Assembly (NCBI GenBank): GCA_034508935.3
Contig: CM067442.1
Coordinates: forward strand, 87,664,948 to 87,728,947
DNA length: 64,000 bases
Source of the DNA: Berghia stephanieae
Taxonomy: Eukaryota; Mollusca; Gastropoda; Nudibranchia; Aeolidiidae
Direction: 5' to 3'
The notes beneath the pieces were generated by a model. It had not been told where the DNA came from and made no database searches. It was given only the letters and a program-made list of their open reading frames with translations. Below are positions 1 to 13,900 of the stretch, piece after piece. The stretch's first letter is position 1; the number at the start of each line of letters is the position of its first letter. Both the position numbers and the translations under genes were made by a program.

Positions 1-13
1 TAACCAAATTTCG

Positions 14-924
14 TTATCCCCAGACACATATTTGCAACTCCGCTCTTTTAAACCATTTATCCACATTCCAGAATATAGAATGTTTCTGAATGCACATAGA
101 AATAAGGAAAGTTAATAAAATATCTATAAAAACATAAAATTAACCAACATTAAATCAGTTGTTACTACATATACACAATATGCGTCGACTTCGAAGTGGA
201 TGTCATAGCCGAATGGTTTAGTCGTCTGCCCTGGAAGTTTTACCAGAATCGACGTTGTGGGTTCGAATCCTGGTTCCGCCACTTTAAAAAAAAAAATTCC
301 GTCTTCTTTTTACAGAACGTTGCAAGGGATAAATGTCCCATCCATCCTTCCCCCCCCCCCCCCCCCCACCTTTTTTTTTTGTGCGAGTCTATTCTTTTCC
401 CCTTTTTGTTTGACCCTTTGTTCCGTTTCTGAGCATGAATCTCTTAAAATTGATTTTATTAAAAAAAAATATTGTTTGTTTTTTTCTCCTCGATCTAACC
501 ATTTGGTCGCTCTCTGAATATTTCTGTTTGTTTGCAATTTGCTAGAAACTAGAAAGGAACTAAGAGAGAGAGAGAGAGAGATTTTTTTTTTTTTTTAATG
601 AGGATGGATGGGACATTCATCCCTTTCTCTGTAAAAAGAAGACGGAATTTTTTTTTTTTTTAAAAAGTGACGGACCCAGGATTCGAACCCGCAACGTTGA
701 TTCTGGTAAAACTTCCGGGGCAGACGACTAAACAATTCGGCCATGACACCCACTTCGAAGTCGACGCATATTGTGTATATATGTAGTAACAACTGATTTT
801 AATGTTGGTTAATTTTATGTTTTTATATATATTTTATTAACTTTCCTTATTTCTGTGTGCATTTGGAAACATTTATAAATAATTATTTAAAACAGCGTAG
901 TTTCAAATATGCGTCTGGGGATAA
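14..924. mobile_element. Fold-back (long inverted repeat) element with tRNA-like boxes in both arms
   Basis: The two ends are TTATCCCCAGAC (14-25) and its complement GTCTGGGGATAA (913-924). The homology continues inward: roughly 14-345 is repeated in inverse orientation at about 600-924, with a C-rich/T-rich and GA-repeat centre between the arms. Each arm has a polymerase III-like pair of boxes. In the left arm these are TAGCCGAATGG at 206-216 and GGTTCGAATCC at 260-270 on the plus strand. In the right arm they are at 733-743 and 679-689 on the minus strand. Similar short sequences (aaatttcg / aaaattcg) precede the left end and follow the right end, which may be a target duplication. There is no open frame of note. 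It is best read as a non-autonomous fold-back DNA element that carries, or arose from, a tRNA-derived SINE. Confidence 0.7.
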
Positions 925-934
925 TAAAAATTCG

Positions 935-972
935 TTATCCCCAGACAGGTGTCAAGAGGTGTCTGGGGATAA
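935..972. repeat. Short perfect hairpin of the fold-back element's terminal sequence
   Basis: A 13-base arm TTATCCCCAGACA (935-947) is followed by 12 bases and then by its exact complement TGTCTGGGGATAA (960-972). The arm is the same as the end of the neighbouring 14-924 element. This looks like a minimal derivative in which almost all internal DNA is gone, or a junction of two element ends. Confidence 0.75.
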
Positions 973-1640
973 TCACAGCGCTTGAACAAATTCACTCAGA
1001 GAATGATCTTGGGGTTTATATAGATGATGTGTTGAAATTTGAGGAACATATTGGAAAGAAGGTTAAAAAAAAAGGCCAACCAAATGTTTGCAGTTATTAG
1101 ATCATTTCAATACTTGGATGAGAAGAAATTTCCTTCACTATATAAATTTAATTTATATTATAAATCACTTGTGAGATCCCACCTGGACTTTGCGAGCCCC
1201 ATTTGGTCACCATTGAGTACAAACTTGATAGAGCAAATCGAAGGAGTGCAGCGAAGATCAACAAGCAACTACCTGGGATGAAGAACTTAAGTTATGCGGA
1301 GAGATTGAAGAAGTTGAAACTACCAACACTAAGTTTTAGGAGAGCCAGAGGGGAAATGACAGAAACTTACAAAATACTGATGGGAATATATTATGACAAA
1401 GAAACAGGTGGATTTATTAAGATGTCAAGTGATGTTGTTCCAAGAACAGGGAATAGAGGTCACCCACTGAAAATTTACCAGGAAAAATTAATTTGCCCTA
1501 AGAGATCAGACTAGGAAATGTTATATGACAACTTCAAAGCCAAAATTAAATTATGGGGCAGAAATGCAGTCAAAGATGATTGAGTCCGGTGAAGAGGAGC
1601 CTTAAAGGGTCCTGTATCGGAAACCTACTATAAGTATCTA
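973..1640 (+). mobile_element. LINE 3' fragment (CR1/Jockey-type reverse transcriptase C-terminus), degenerate
   Basis: Conceptual translation across shifting frames gives the usual C-terminal part of a CR1/Jockey-superfamily reverse transcriptase. In order it reads DLGVYIDDVLKFEEHI, then LYYKSLVRSHLDFASPIWSP, then IEGVQRRS, then LSYAERLKKLKLPTLSFRRARGEM. This is the family's thumb and 'ERLKxLxLPTLxxRRxRGDM' signature. The fragment is 5'-truncated, frame-shifted and without catalytic FADD. The end near 1600-1640 resembles the short 3' untranslated tail of these elements. It lies upstream of the first XPO1 coding exon and is unrelated to it. Confidence 0.75.
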
Positions 1641-1926
1641 TAAGTAACTATTGTGCATGAGAGGAGATTGTCATTTTGTATTTTTTAACTTACTGAACTA
1701 CTACTTATCTCATTCTTATCATCATAAAAAAGTTAAGGCAAAGTAATGTAGTACTGCTTTTTACTTTTAATCTTTTAAAATACAAGAGGTCTGTGGCTCA
1801 ATTAAAATTAATGATTTGTGATGAATATGAGTAATTTGTCTCTGCTTTTGTATCAATAATTTTTTTGTTTTCCATTTTAAAAAAAAATAGATTTCTTCAA
1901 TTCATGGTGGAATCATAACTATAACC

Positions 1927-4900
1927 ATGGGAACTTTAACAGATGAAGCTCAAAAACTTCTTGACTTTAATCAGAAGCTTGACATACCATTGCTTGACAA
2001 TATAGTATCATGCATGTACACATCAAATGGGCAGCAGGTTTGTATTTGTTATTTGACTATTTTATATTTATAAAATATATAGTTTTTGTGTTGTTTTTTT
2101 TTGGTTTCTTTTTTGTTAAATCAGTTTTATCTTTTGCGGGCCGATTTTAAGAATTCACAATTTGAAATTGATATTTATGAAAAGAGTTTTAGAAAATTTA
2201 TAAATGAATACAATTTACAATGTTTTAAGCATTCAGTTCTCACGTTCTCCATAAAGTGCTTTATTTGTTTGAATTTCAGGTTCAAACATCATCAGGTTTT
2301 TGTTAAATCTGTCCAATTATAATAGAATAGTATTTGTGTTTTGATTTTAAAATGAAATTTCCACTTTCCAATTGATTTGAAATCGAATATCTTTTCCTCC
2401 TAGCAACGAATGGCTCAGGAAGTCCTGACTACTCTGAAGGAGCATCCAGATGCCTGGACAAGAGTAGACACAATTCTAGAGTATTCCACCAACCAACAGA
2501 CTAAATATTATGCTCTTCAAATTTTAGAAAATGTCATCAAAACAAGGTGGAAGGTTTTACCAAGGACACAATGTGAAGGTAATTTAGAATATTTTACGTC
2601 TTGCAGCTTCAGTTGTCTATATATGTCTATAATAATTTATGACAAAGTATTTTATCACATTAAATTTTGTGATCTAATTCAGACCTTTGATTTGGAACAA
2701 ATTTTTGAGTGGTAAATTTGGTAAAATTAGACCTGTAAATTCTCAGTCAACTGAAATCAGTCAATTCGTCAAATTCAAATATTTTAAAAAAGGAAAGGAA
2801 GTATAAAGAATTCATGAATCATAGTCGAATGACTGTGAAGTAATTAGGAATGTTCCACTGCGCTACGCATAGCTCAAGGGCTGTTTATATTTACGACGGA
2901 TATATTGCCAAGGCTAAGCGACGCTTCTTAGAATTACCGTGTCTTACACATCCCAGTGTATTTTCACACAGCCTTCATGAAATTATCTTTTTACTTTCCA
3001 ATCCTGTCGTGATCCCAATGGTAGCCAATTTTAACTGAGTCGCCGAGCGATAAATTTCACTGTTTCGTCTCAGCCAAATTTGACCACATTTACTTGGTGG
3101 AACCTAAAAGTATGAAAAAGTTTAATGCGAAAGCCACAAGTGCGTTATGAAGACACCTTCAAATCGAAAGTTATATGATTGCTACAAGCAGCTCGATTGC
3201 CTCACGTTGTAAACAAACTGGTTGACCGTTTCTTCACTGATTGGGTACCTAATTATAAGAAACAATTGTAAGTAGCCTAATTGAATCCCAAGTAAATTAG
3301 TTTTCTGCCATTGTTTTGCTCAAGTGAGCTTGCTGTTTACTATTCATCTCGATTCTTTGGATTTTTCTGATACAAAGAGTATCCGTGAGTTTCAGTTTCA
3401 GTCTGAGTCAATTTTTATACAGCTCATCTACAGGTCTATAAAATATAGAATTTTTCCTCTAGATTTCGATATTTAAACTGAATTTTAGGGGAAACTTCTG
3501 TTTTAAAAAATGTTAGTTTTACTCAGGGGTTTATAAATGTCCAAATTGAACCACACCTCATCAATTCTAATAATTCTGTAACAATATCAGACCTGCCTTC
3601 TATTACAAAAAATTCGTTGAATTACAAAATTTTGGCTCCAATTTCAGAACTTTATGAGCTTCTCTAATTCATTAAAACCTATTGAAAATTAAATTTGATG
3701 CCAGACTAGTACATAATTTAAATGATTTAAAAGTGTTATTTAATCCTGAAAGTAAATTGTTGATTTATAAGTTAAATATCAAGACAACAATTTTTATCTC
3801 CTAAAAATTACGAAATTTCAAATTTTCATGTAGGCAATCTGCAATTTAAACTGACAGTTTCATAAATAAAGTGGATTACTGATAAAGCCGGACCAGAAAG
3901 ATCGGTTGACTTTAAGTAAAGTTGCAAGATTGCGATTTTCAGTATATTGACTGAATTTAGTGTGTTATAAAACCTCAGTATATTTTTCCAATTCTGAAGA
4001 ATGGTAAGCAACTAGGAACTAAATGTCTTTTTACTGGGCTTCAACGCTCAGTGGCTGTGTTCGTGTAAAAGTTCAGTAAATTTTTGCCTCTTGAATTGAC
4101 AACCCTGAAGTTGACTTTATCCATCATCAATGGAACACACTTTTAGATAAAAAACAGAAAATTTTAGACCAACAAGAGATGTTGGTAAGTAGAAGTTGAC
4201 TGAGTATTGACTATATACAGATTTTATTGTAAATATGGAAATAAATTTCTTTTTTTGATAGATATATATAATATTTTAAAATGAAAGTGATATGTTTGTC
4301 TAATGCCTTATGGCTTTTAAAATTTTCAGGTATCAAAAAATACATTGTTGGATTGATCATCAAAACTTCATCTGATTCAACTGTGTTAGAAAATGAGAAA
4401 GTGTATTTAGGAAAGCTCAATATGATTTTGGTTCAGGTATGTATTTTTTATATAGTCAGTGGTCAGATTTTTCTGCTATTCAGAGTATTAAAATGGAGGA
4501 ATAAGAATTCAACTCCTTTCTCCTTAAATCACTTCCTCCCTCCCCCTAGTTTCATTGTTTTGAAACTCTTAAACGTAGACTTCAACACTTTCACCAAGAC
4601 ATTGCTGTGGTGGATGAAATTCCCGAAGGATGGGAGAAAATTGACTCCCTTTGAGTAAATGGATTCTTCACCAGTCACAGCTTTGCAATCTCTTCTATCT
4701 TCCTATATCATTTGTCCTTTCTTTATGCCTTTGTGTCTTGTCCAGAAGTGTTAACGGAGAAGGAAATAGGTCGATTTGTTGATATTTTTTTTTTGTGAGG
4801 GACATTTTATTTTTCTTTATAGATTATCTCTCATATGTATTTTGTCACTGTTAGGGTTGTTGATTGTTTTTTTTTTTATGTGACTATTTGTGTAGCCATT

Positions 4901-7900
4901 TGGGTGGTGTCTGATGGGTTTTCAAGATGGTTTCAGGCTTGCTACAAGGATAAATTTAAGACCTCAATACTAAAAGTACTTCTGTCACATTTTTCTAATT
5001 TTTAGCCAACAATGATAAACTTTTAAGTATAATCGCCTTGGTTCGCTCACCAATTTTGTTCTGATAATCTTAATCTAAATCCCCTATCTCAATACTACAC
5101 ATTTAATTTTTTGTATACTCTATATAGCCTAATCCGAATGTTTATATAGCCTAATCCGAATGTTAACCTCCATTTTTTAAAAACTAACTTTCTGTGACTT
5201 AATTAATTTTAACACTAGTAGGCTCTTCAATTGCTCTCTATCGACCTCTCATCTCTTAGACTTAGGTGCCTGTAAGAAGCTAGACCAAAATCTCACTGTG
5301 TGTGTGTGTCAATACTTCTTTGATACAGTAACACATTACAGTGCACTCCGGATACGTCGACGTTGCCTAAGTTGATTTTTACCCAAATCGATTTTTTTTT
5401 TCTTGGTCCCTCTCCCTTCTTCCTATATAACAATAGTAAAAAAAAAAAACTCCACATAAGTCGATTTCGCTTAAGTCGGTGTTCTCATCACTCATGACCA
5501 CAATAAAATCACAAATAAACAAGTATTTCCATTGGTTAAAAAAGCCAGTAAGAATTTTCAGTGGTTAAGAATATCCGCGAACGATTGGCGCACATCGATG
5601 TGATGTAGGCGCTTTGCCTGAGGTCCGTGTTTAAATAACATAAGCAGTATCGAATAACTTTGCTTTCTCCATCTCAAATTTTACATTGCCGCAAGTTCAA
5701 GTTCAAGATTTTATTTTTTTTGTTCTAATCCCAGGCCATCCTATATAATGGCCCTCTTAATTGATATAAATTTTATCAAGAATTCAAGTCAAGTCTACAA
5801 CTACTCCCCTTCTACACTCCAGTTAAGTTGATTTTCGTTAAGTTGGTTATTTCCCCTGTTCCCCTGGGCAACGTCTTATCGGAGTCTACTGTATTAAAGT
5901 CAAGTCTAGGAACTAAATGTCTTTTTACTGGGGTTCAACGCTCAGATAGTGGTCAGTGGCTGTGCTCGCGTAAAAGTACAAGGTCTTAGTAAAAATAAGT
6001 CCTGTATTAGATGTTTCTGTCATAAATTTGCACCTATGGTCCGTAAAAAAAAAAAAAAAATAGTCGAAGATTCATTGCATTTTTAAAAAAAACATTGAAA
6101 AGTTAAATCCTGGATGGCAAAATTGTGAATGAAAGAAATGATTAAGTTTTTACAAATATACGAATGTCAATGATTGCAAAAGAGAATTTTGCAATCTAAA
6201 TATTGTAGTTTCTCAGGTTGTAAATTTTGTTTTATAGTCTGAATTTTTTTGGTTCTTACCAACATTCTCCCCATATATTATACTCACTAGCTTTTCAAAG
6301 TTTTAACAAAGTCGTTGCCCTTCTAAAGAAAAATTGTGGCATATCAATATTTCAACTGAATGAAATGTCCATGCCAGGAGTCAGGAGTAATTATTGTTAG
6401 TATGTGATGAAAAATTGCGTTCAATTTTAAGGTACTTATTGCACCTCTGAACCTATGGCTGACAGTAATGTTTAAAAAATTTCTAGCTAAATATTTGTTT
6501 CTTTCGTGTTATTTTATATTATTGTTTCATTTTCTCCCCCTCTTTAGATTTTGAAGTATGAATGGCCACGTAATTGGCCTACCTTCATTAGTGATATCAT
6601 CGGTGCCAGTAAAACGAATGAATCTCTCTGTCAAAACAACATGGCCATAATGAAGCTGCTCAGGTAATAATGATATTTCTGACACCTGATGGCAACTTGC
6701 ATTATAGTGGAATAAATTTATTTTTAGATTTCTTGCTGAAGGGGAGACTTCATCCTTCTTCTAATACAGTTTTTTGAATATATATCTTTATAATCCTTTT
6801 TTTTTTTGTTCTAAAGTGATAATTCATAAGATTAAGGATGGAATACCTGTGTTTTTATCTATCAGATTTTATCTTGGAAATCTAATATGAATTCTCATAT
6901 CTTTTCTTTATTTTGTTGCTTGTGGTTGGTTTGTATTTGTATTTTGTAACAGACCAGCATCTCATATAAACGTTTGTCAATAATTGATAACATTCTTTTG
7001 TGCTACAGAACATTGATTAACGTGAGCGACATGGACAAATAACACACTGACAGTGCAAAAGCAAACAAAATTTCCTCTTTCATGGGAGATATAGGGATGG
7101 TTGGACATGGTTAGGTTTTAAAATGTGGCCTGTTTTCAATGAATCTATGACAAATTTGGGTGAGATGCTGTTTGTATAGGACATTTTATCAATACCAAAT
7201 TTGGATGAGATGCTGTTTACATATGACAATTAATCTATGACAAATGTGGATGAGATGCTGTTTGGATAGGACAGGTAATCTATGACAAATTTGGAAAAGG
7301 GAGCTGCTGTTTGGATGGGCCCCAAATGCTGCAGTTTTAGTGTCAATTATCGCTTGCTACCACTGGGTCTAGGAAAAGTTCGAGCACAGCTCAAACAAGT
7401 TTATTAACAACAAATAATATCAAATCTTTGAAAAATCTAATATCTTCTTTTAATATCATTTCTAATTTTAAAAAATAATAATTGTATTTTGTGTGGTCAA
7501 GATACTTATGTGTGTATTTGATTTTTAATTTCAGTGAGGAAGTTTTTGACTTCTCCAGTGGCCAAATGACCCAAACAAAAGCAAAACACTTGAAAGATAC
7601 TATGTGCAGTGAATTTTCTCAAATTTTTCAGCTTTGCCAGTATGTCACGGTAAGTTTGTATTAATTTTTTATTTTAATTTAATTTTAAGAATTTTCATTT
7701 TATACCCTTAACTCTCTTGAGTTCATTTGAAAGGAAAATCTAATAAGTTTATTAAATCTTCAATCATGGTGAAATTGAGAAATTAAATGTGTCAGAGCTT
7801 TTTAAATTAAGAGATTTAAAGCTCAGAACAGGTTGTGTTGTGAAATTGATATTTATATAAATGTGTGTGTCTCCATATATACATTTAGCTCATTTCCTAT

Positions 7901-10900
7901 ATTTACATAATGCACAATACAGTGAAAATTGATATTTGATCAAAATCCAATAAAAAGGGTTGGTCTTATTTTCTCTATCGTGAGGTTGGGCATACTGATT
8001 ATTGGATGGAAATATGAAATATTTTTGGACTTGATATTACAAAGTCTTATATTATGATCATGAGTTACCTTTTTGTTTTATTTTTTACATACGAACAAGT
8101 TTATGATAAGTTAAATTTCAGGTAGTAATGAATAAAGTCATAATTATTTTATTTATCTCTTTGATATATTATTTTCCCCAGGACAACAGTCAGAATGCTC
8201 CCCTTGTTGGTGCTACATTGGAAACACTTCTTCGCTTTTTGAATTGGATTCCTCTTGGTTATATCTTTGAAACAAAGCTTATCACCACTCTCATTTACAA
8301 GGTATGTTTCTTCAATTTTGTTCTTATTTTTTGGTTTGTTTAGTGGGGGGGGGGGGGGGGGGGATGTTTTCTTTCTCCTTTATTTGTTTTTTTATTTAAA
8401 TTAGAGCCAAACACTTGTCCATGTCCTGATTAAACATATTCTAATTTTACATATAAAAGCTTTTATTTTCAGTCCGTCCCTTAGATATCATAGGGCATAA
8501 CACTGAAATAGTTTTCAATTTCTTAAGTTTTGATTCTAAAGGGTGCTGTGAAGGTTCAGGACTATATCAATATGAGCCAGACAAATGCTGATCCATAGTG
8601 GTACATTTAATCATGGATGTAATCTGTGCAGATCACTTTCCTAAACAGAGCACTGGTCATTGGATTTTGTTGGGGTTTTTTTTGTCCACCTTCTATTTAA
8701 AGAAATCTATTATCATAATACAGTGCACCTCGTATTAAGTGACTTAATCAATGGAAACTCTCTAAATTCCCGGGTTTTTTGGGGTTTTTTCTCTCTCTAA
8801 TTGACACTCTAAAGCCACCTTGCTCCCAATGAGGTTCATAGCCTCACAACATGGCTACAAGAAAGTAATCAAAACCGCAAGGAGAGTGGATAAAAAAGAC
8901 TAGCGTTTAAAAAATTAATAAAAGGAAAGTCTGGCATTGCTTTCTGAAATCAGTGAGCTTTATTTCTAACTGTTATTGTCTAGTTGGCCGTTTTCACATT
9001 GAATACACTAACAATCAGAGCACAATGGTGGGGCATTGTGTGAGTTTATTGCAAGCACTGGCATGTCTTGGTGATTTTAATCTTCAGACGATTTCTTTGC
9101 TCTTACACTCATTGGACTAACTTGTCTTTTTCGTCTAAATTTTAATTGATTTTTATACAATAGCATCCACAAAAAGGAAAAGCTTTATTTTTCTTTGTTC
9201 CTTACAGTACAAAGTAACATTAAAAAAAAAAAAATATGATGACATGATTAACTAAACAACAAAGTGGCAAGAAGGGTAATCCCATTATTTTTACTAAGTA
9301 CCTTAAAAGTATATCCATTGTAATGTCAAAAGCAAAACCTTGGATTCAACGAAACCTCAGTTGTCTCCAGTCCCAGGTGCACTTATTAACTCGATGATTG
9401 ATTCAGACTATACAATACTTTTTTTATATCACCTCTTTTATGGGATCTCAACACTTAAATTGATTTTTAGAAATCTAATCTGAGGGAAAACCTTTATTAA
9501 AAAATCCCAGTGAATTCCCAAATAAATATTGATTTGTTTAAATTGAAGCGACCCTTATGAAGATCTGTGTTCAGAGTTGTAGTTGTTACTATGAATGAAT
9601 GAATTGTCATCTTTAGTTGTTTGAAACTGAATTTATTGATTTAAACATGCAATCACCAATCAATAATAGTTCATTTTTTAAAAGAGTTGATGACGATTTA
9701 AAAATTATTTAATTTTTTTTTTCAGTTCCTCAATGTCCCAATGTTCCGGAATGTAACAATGAAATGTCTCACTGAAATTGGTAAATCTCTTTTGATTGTT
9801 ATATTGATCTTAATTATTAACTCACAAAAACAATCAGATACAGGTTACGATACTTTTAACTCATTTTCATGGAAGAGCTAGCATAATTTTCAACATTGAT
9901 ATACTGTAAGCTATTATAATGCTTTCGACTTTCTGAAACGAATAGAAGGGGGAGGGGGGGGGGGTAGGATTGGAGAGTCATGATTGCCAATGTCTGACAA
10001 AGACCCAGCTCTGCTTGATGCCCCATTAAATCAGTAGTAACAGAGATGTAACAGTGTTAATTTCTCCTTGTTTACTTGTTTAGCACAATGATTCAGAACT
10101 AGGTTAAGGTCATTTTCAGCAATTCATTTTTATTTTACCCTTGTTTAAGAAAAAAAAAAGTCTTTTATTATGGCTCTTTATCTTTTTCCTATTTACAGCT
10201 GGTGTTCAAGCATCTCAGACTTATGACGAACAGTTCTTGCAACTCTTCACTTTAGGTTTAAATCAGCTGAAACAGGTATGTATGGTTTCGGCTGTCAAGG
10301 ACATATATTTTATGGAAAATCTGTTTTCAATCAGTGATTAATCACAATTTTGATTTCATTTGTTTTTGGCTAGTATTTCTGAAATCAAAATATTAAAAGT
10401 ACTTGATAAATATCATGTGCTGTCAGATCAATCAAATTTTACTTCTTGCAATGAAAATTTTTCCAAAATTTTGTAACGATAAATTTAAATGTCAAATTCT
10501 CTTTTATTTTAGATGCTTCCTGTGGAAACAAATATTAAAGAAGCTTACCAAGGTGGTACTGATGATGAGCAAAATTTCATTCAGAATCTTAGTCTCTTCT
10601 TGTGTACATATTTGAAGGAACATGCTCAGCTTGTAGAAAAAAAGACGGAGCTGCATCCTTTATTAATGGAGGTAAGTTAAGTCATAGGCATAATCAGCTC
10701 TTTCATTTTTTTTCTTTTAAATTCTGGTCAGGTAAATGACAATGTCTTGTTAATTATATCTACAAAGCTGTTTAATGAGTACCCACTAGTAATGACTGGT
10801 GCTTATGAGCCATTCTCAAAAGATGGTCTTTTATGTTGTACAAGAGCGTAATTCTATTTTCTAAAGATAGCAAGCTAAATTTTTGACTCATCGTTTCCAA

Positions 10901-13900
10901 AAACAAAACGGATTGGAGAATATCAGACGTCATTGATGATACAAAATGTAGCCCATACCATCAAGCCCAATCAAATACAATGTGTGATCATTGACAGCTT
11001 TGGACAACAAAGGTGATTCCTGTTGGCATCAGATCTTTGGTTGATGGTTTATCTATATTCCTTCCTGGAAAGTTTAGGTGAAGCCTTCTAATGATGCTGC
11101 ACAGAAGGTAATACATTGAAATTGGGAAACTGTCAGAATAATTATGGGAAATGTTGAAATTTATGTTTGATCTGTCTACAATCATGTGAATGTATGTGTT
11201 AATCTTGTTTGATTTATATATGGATATATTTTTCTATTTTTCTTCACTGTTTATTCATGTGCTTGTTTTATTTTGTTAAAACGCTCTCATTTAAGTCAAC
11301 TTTTTTTCTTTCTCCTTCAGGCTCTTCATTACCTGATACTCATCTCAAATGTGGAAGAAGTAGAAATCTTCAAAATTTGTTTAGAGTATTGGAGCTCATT
11401 ATCGTCTGAGTTGTATAGAGAAAACCCTTTTACAGATTCATCTCCATCCATCATCTTTTCATTACGCACAAATAACCAAGATGTCCCTGCAAGACGGCAA
11501 TTGTATAATCCTGTTCTTTCAAAGGTAAACTATAAAGTTGTGTAATTTCCTGCCCAAGTTCTTGTTTTAAACTTATTTCTGCCAAAGTATAATTTTAGTA
11601 AATGCTTAAAATCTATTTTTGAATTATATAGGAAAAGACCATGTGACTGTATTTTATAAAAGATGTGACTACATAATGCGAGCATAGCCTTTTTCCACAA
11701 AACAGCATTATTTTTTGATACTCATAATTCGACCTTCATGAAGACACACAATTGCAAAAGTACTTCTTAATTAAGTGGCAGTTTGGATCTTTTCTAAAAA
11801 AAATTGAATTACCTACATTGGGCGGTTTTAATCATTGTTTAGAGTATTGGAGCTCATTATCGTCTGAGTTGTATAGAGAAAACCCTTTTACAGATTCATC
11901 TCCATCCATCATCTTTTCATTACGCACAAATAACCAAGATGTCCCTGCAAGACGGCAATTGTATAATCCTGTTCTTTCAAAGGTAAACTATAAAGTTGTG
12001 TAATTTCCTGCCCAAGTTCTTGTTTTAAACTTATTTCTGCCAAAGTATAATTTTAGTAAATGCTTAAAATCTATTTTTGAATTATATAGGAAAAGACCAT
12101 GTGACTGTATTTTATAAAAGATGTGACTACATAATGCGAGCATAGCCTTTTTCCACAAAACAGCATTATTTTTTGATACTCATAATTCGACCTTCATGAA
12201 GACACACAATTGCAAAAGTACTTCTTAATTAAGTGGCAGTTTGGATCTTTTCTAAAAAAAATTGAATTACCTACATTGGGCGGTTTTAATCATTCTGTAT
12301 TGTCATTATAGGATAAAAAACAACATTTTTGGTGAAAATTTTTAATTATCTGTGTTGATACCCATTTTGTGACCTAATTGGGGGTTCTGACATTAAAAAA
12401 ATATAACAATCTCTTCCACAAACACTAATGAAGGAATGACCTCCATATTCTTCCCTCTTATCAACATTGTAACATATTGTGTCACCATAGAGAGATTTTA
12501 CGGCTTTACCTTATGGAATTTTTATCAGAGCATTACAAAGTTGAGAATCAAAATGTTATGACAAAATTGGTGTTAAAAATTCATAATTTGGATTATAACT
12601 CAAAGTTCACATATCTTATCAAAAAAATCTCTCTATGGCGACATAATACATTATCTCTGTGATAACTGAAAATTTTCAGACAATTTCATTGAATAGATTC
12701 TGAGAAGCGTTTGACACAGTATCTCATACTCATACCCTTAGAAAAATGACATATTGAGAAAATAGCAAAATAGCTTCCTATTTTTCACACTTTTCTTACT
12801 ACCTGTACCCTTTTCGACTGTGTTTTTCATGCCCTTTATAGTCTACTTTAAGAATTTGGACTTCAATTATATTATTTCTAAGATAATAAAATATCGTTTT
12901 TCATCACAAGTGCAGAGAGATCACTCTTGCTGTGCTTTTTTTTCCCTTCTTCAGATTGCTATCTGTCTTTGTCTTGGTATGAGATTACTAACTTGGTTTT
13001 GTCTTGGTTCTTGCCAGGATGAGTAGCAGAGAGGGATACAATAAGCGTATATTATTTATTATTTCCCTGTAAATCATCTCTTATTCTTATTTATTTTTTT
13101 TTGGTAATATGACAAACATTTGAGTATATTCTTCTTAGCAGGATCCTGTACTTGTGTTTGGATGGGAATTTAAGGTGGTCTCAAACTAAGCATATTGATA
13201 ATTTGCTATTGAAATATACTTCTGTTCCCTATTTGATCTAGCCTCCTGTCATGCTTTTAATTGTAAATCTAGAGGGGTTTTTTAAAGACTTTTTTTCCTG
13301 TTCATTGGAACTGAAATAATCTCAAGCAACTCCCATAGTGGGCTTCTGTGTCTTCTATCCCCTCTATCTGTTTTCCAACTCGCTCTCTATCTTTGTCTTG
13401 GAATGAGATTACTTGTGTTTGTCCTGGCCTTGGCTGGGAGGGAAACAGTCAAATGTATGATTTTGGGAGATGATATTTTTTTCCTTGTAAATCATCTCTC
13501 TGTTATGCACTGTATTAGTATTATGTTTTCTTTGTATTATATATGATTTGTAAAACATTTGAGTGTATTCCTCTAAGTGGGGACCTCTGCTTGTGTCTGG
13601 ATGGACTTTTAGGTGATCTCAAACTAGTACTTTGATGGTATGCTCTTGGAATTTACATCTATTTCCTATTTGAACCAATTCCCCTTTGTCTCACCTTTTC
13701 TTGGTTGTCTAATTGTAATTCTAGAACTTTTTCTGACCCATTTTCTTCCTTTTTACTGGCGCTGATATAACCTAAATGTGTTGCAAGCGCCGTAAAACAC
13801 TTAAAAACAAACAAACAAACAATCTCAAGCAAGCGTTGCAAAATCACAAAACATGTTTATCAAGGTCAATTTAAACTTGGTTTTGATAAATTTCAGTTTG

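Noticed and set aside
199-282. tRNA gene candidate (good A and B boxes)
   Set aside because: The acceptor and T stems do not pair properly, and the same sequence lies inverted at about 671-750 as part of a fold-back element. It is tRNA-derived, not a tRNA gene.
11843-11982. Second XPO1 exon 10 copy as a mutually exclusive exon
   Set aside because: It is incomplete, lacks a pyrimidine tract before its AG, and its length (140) shifts the frame.
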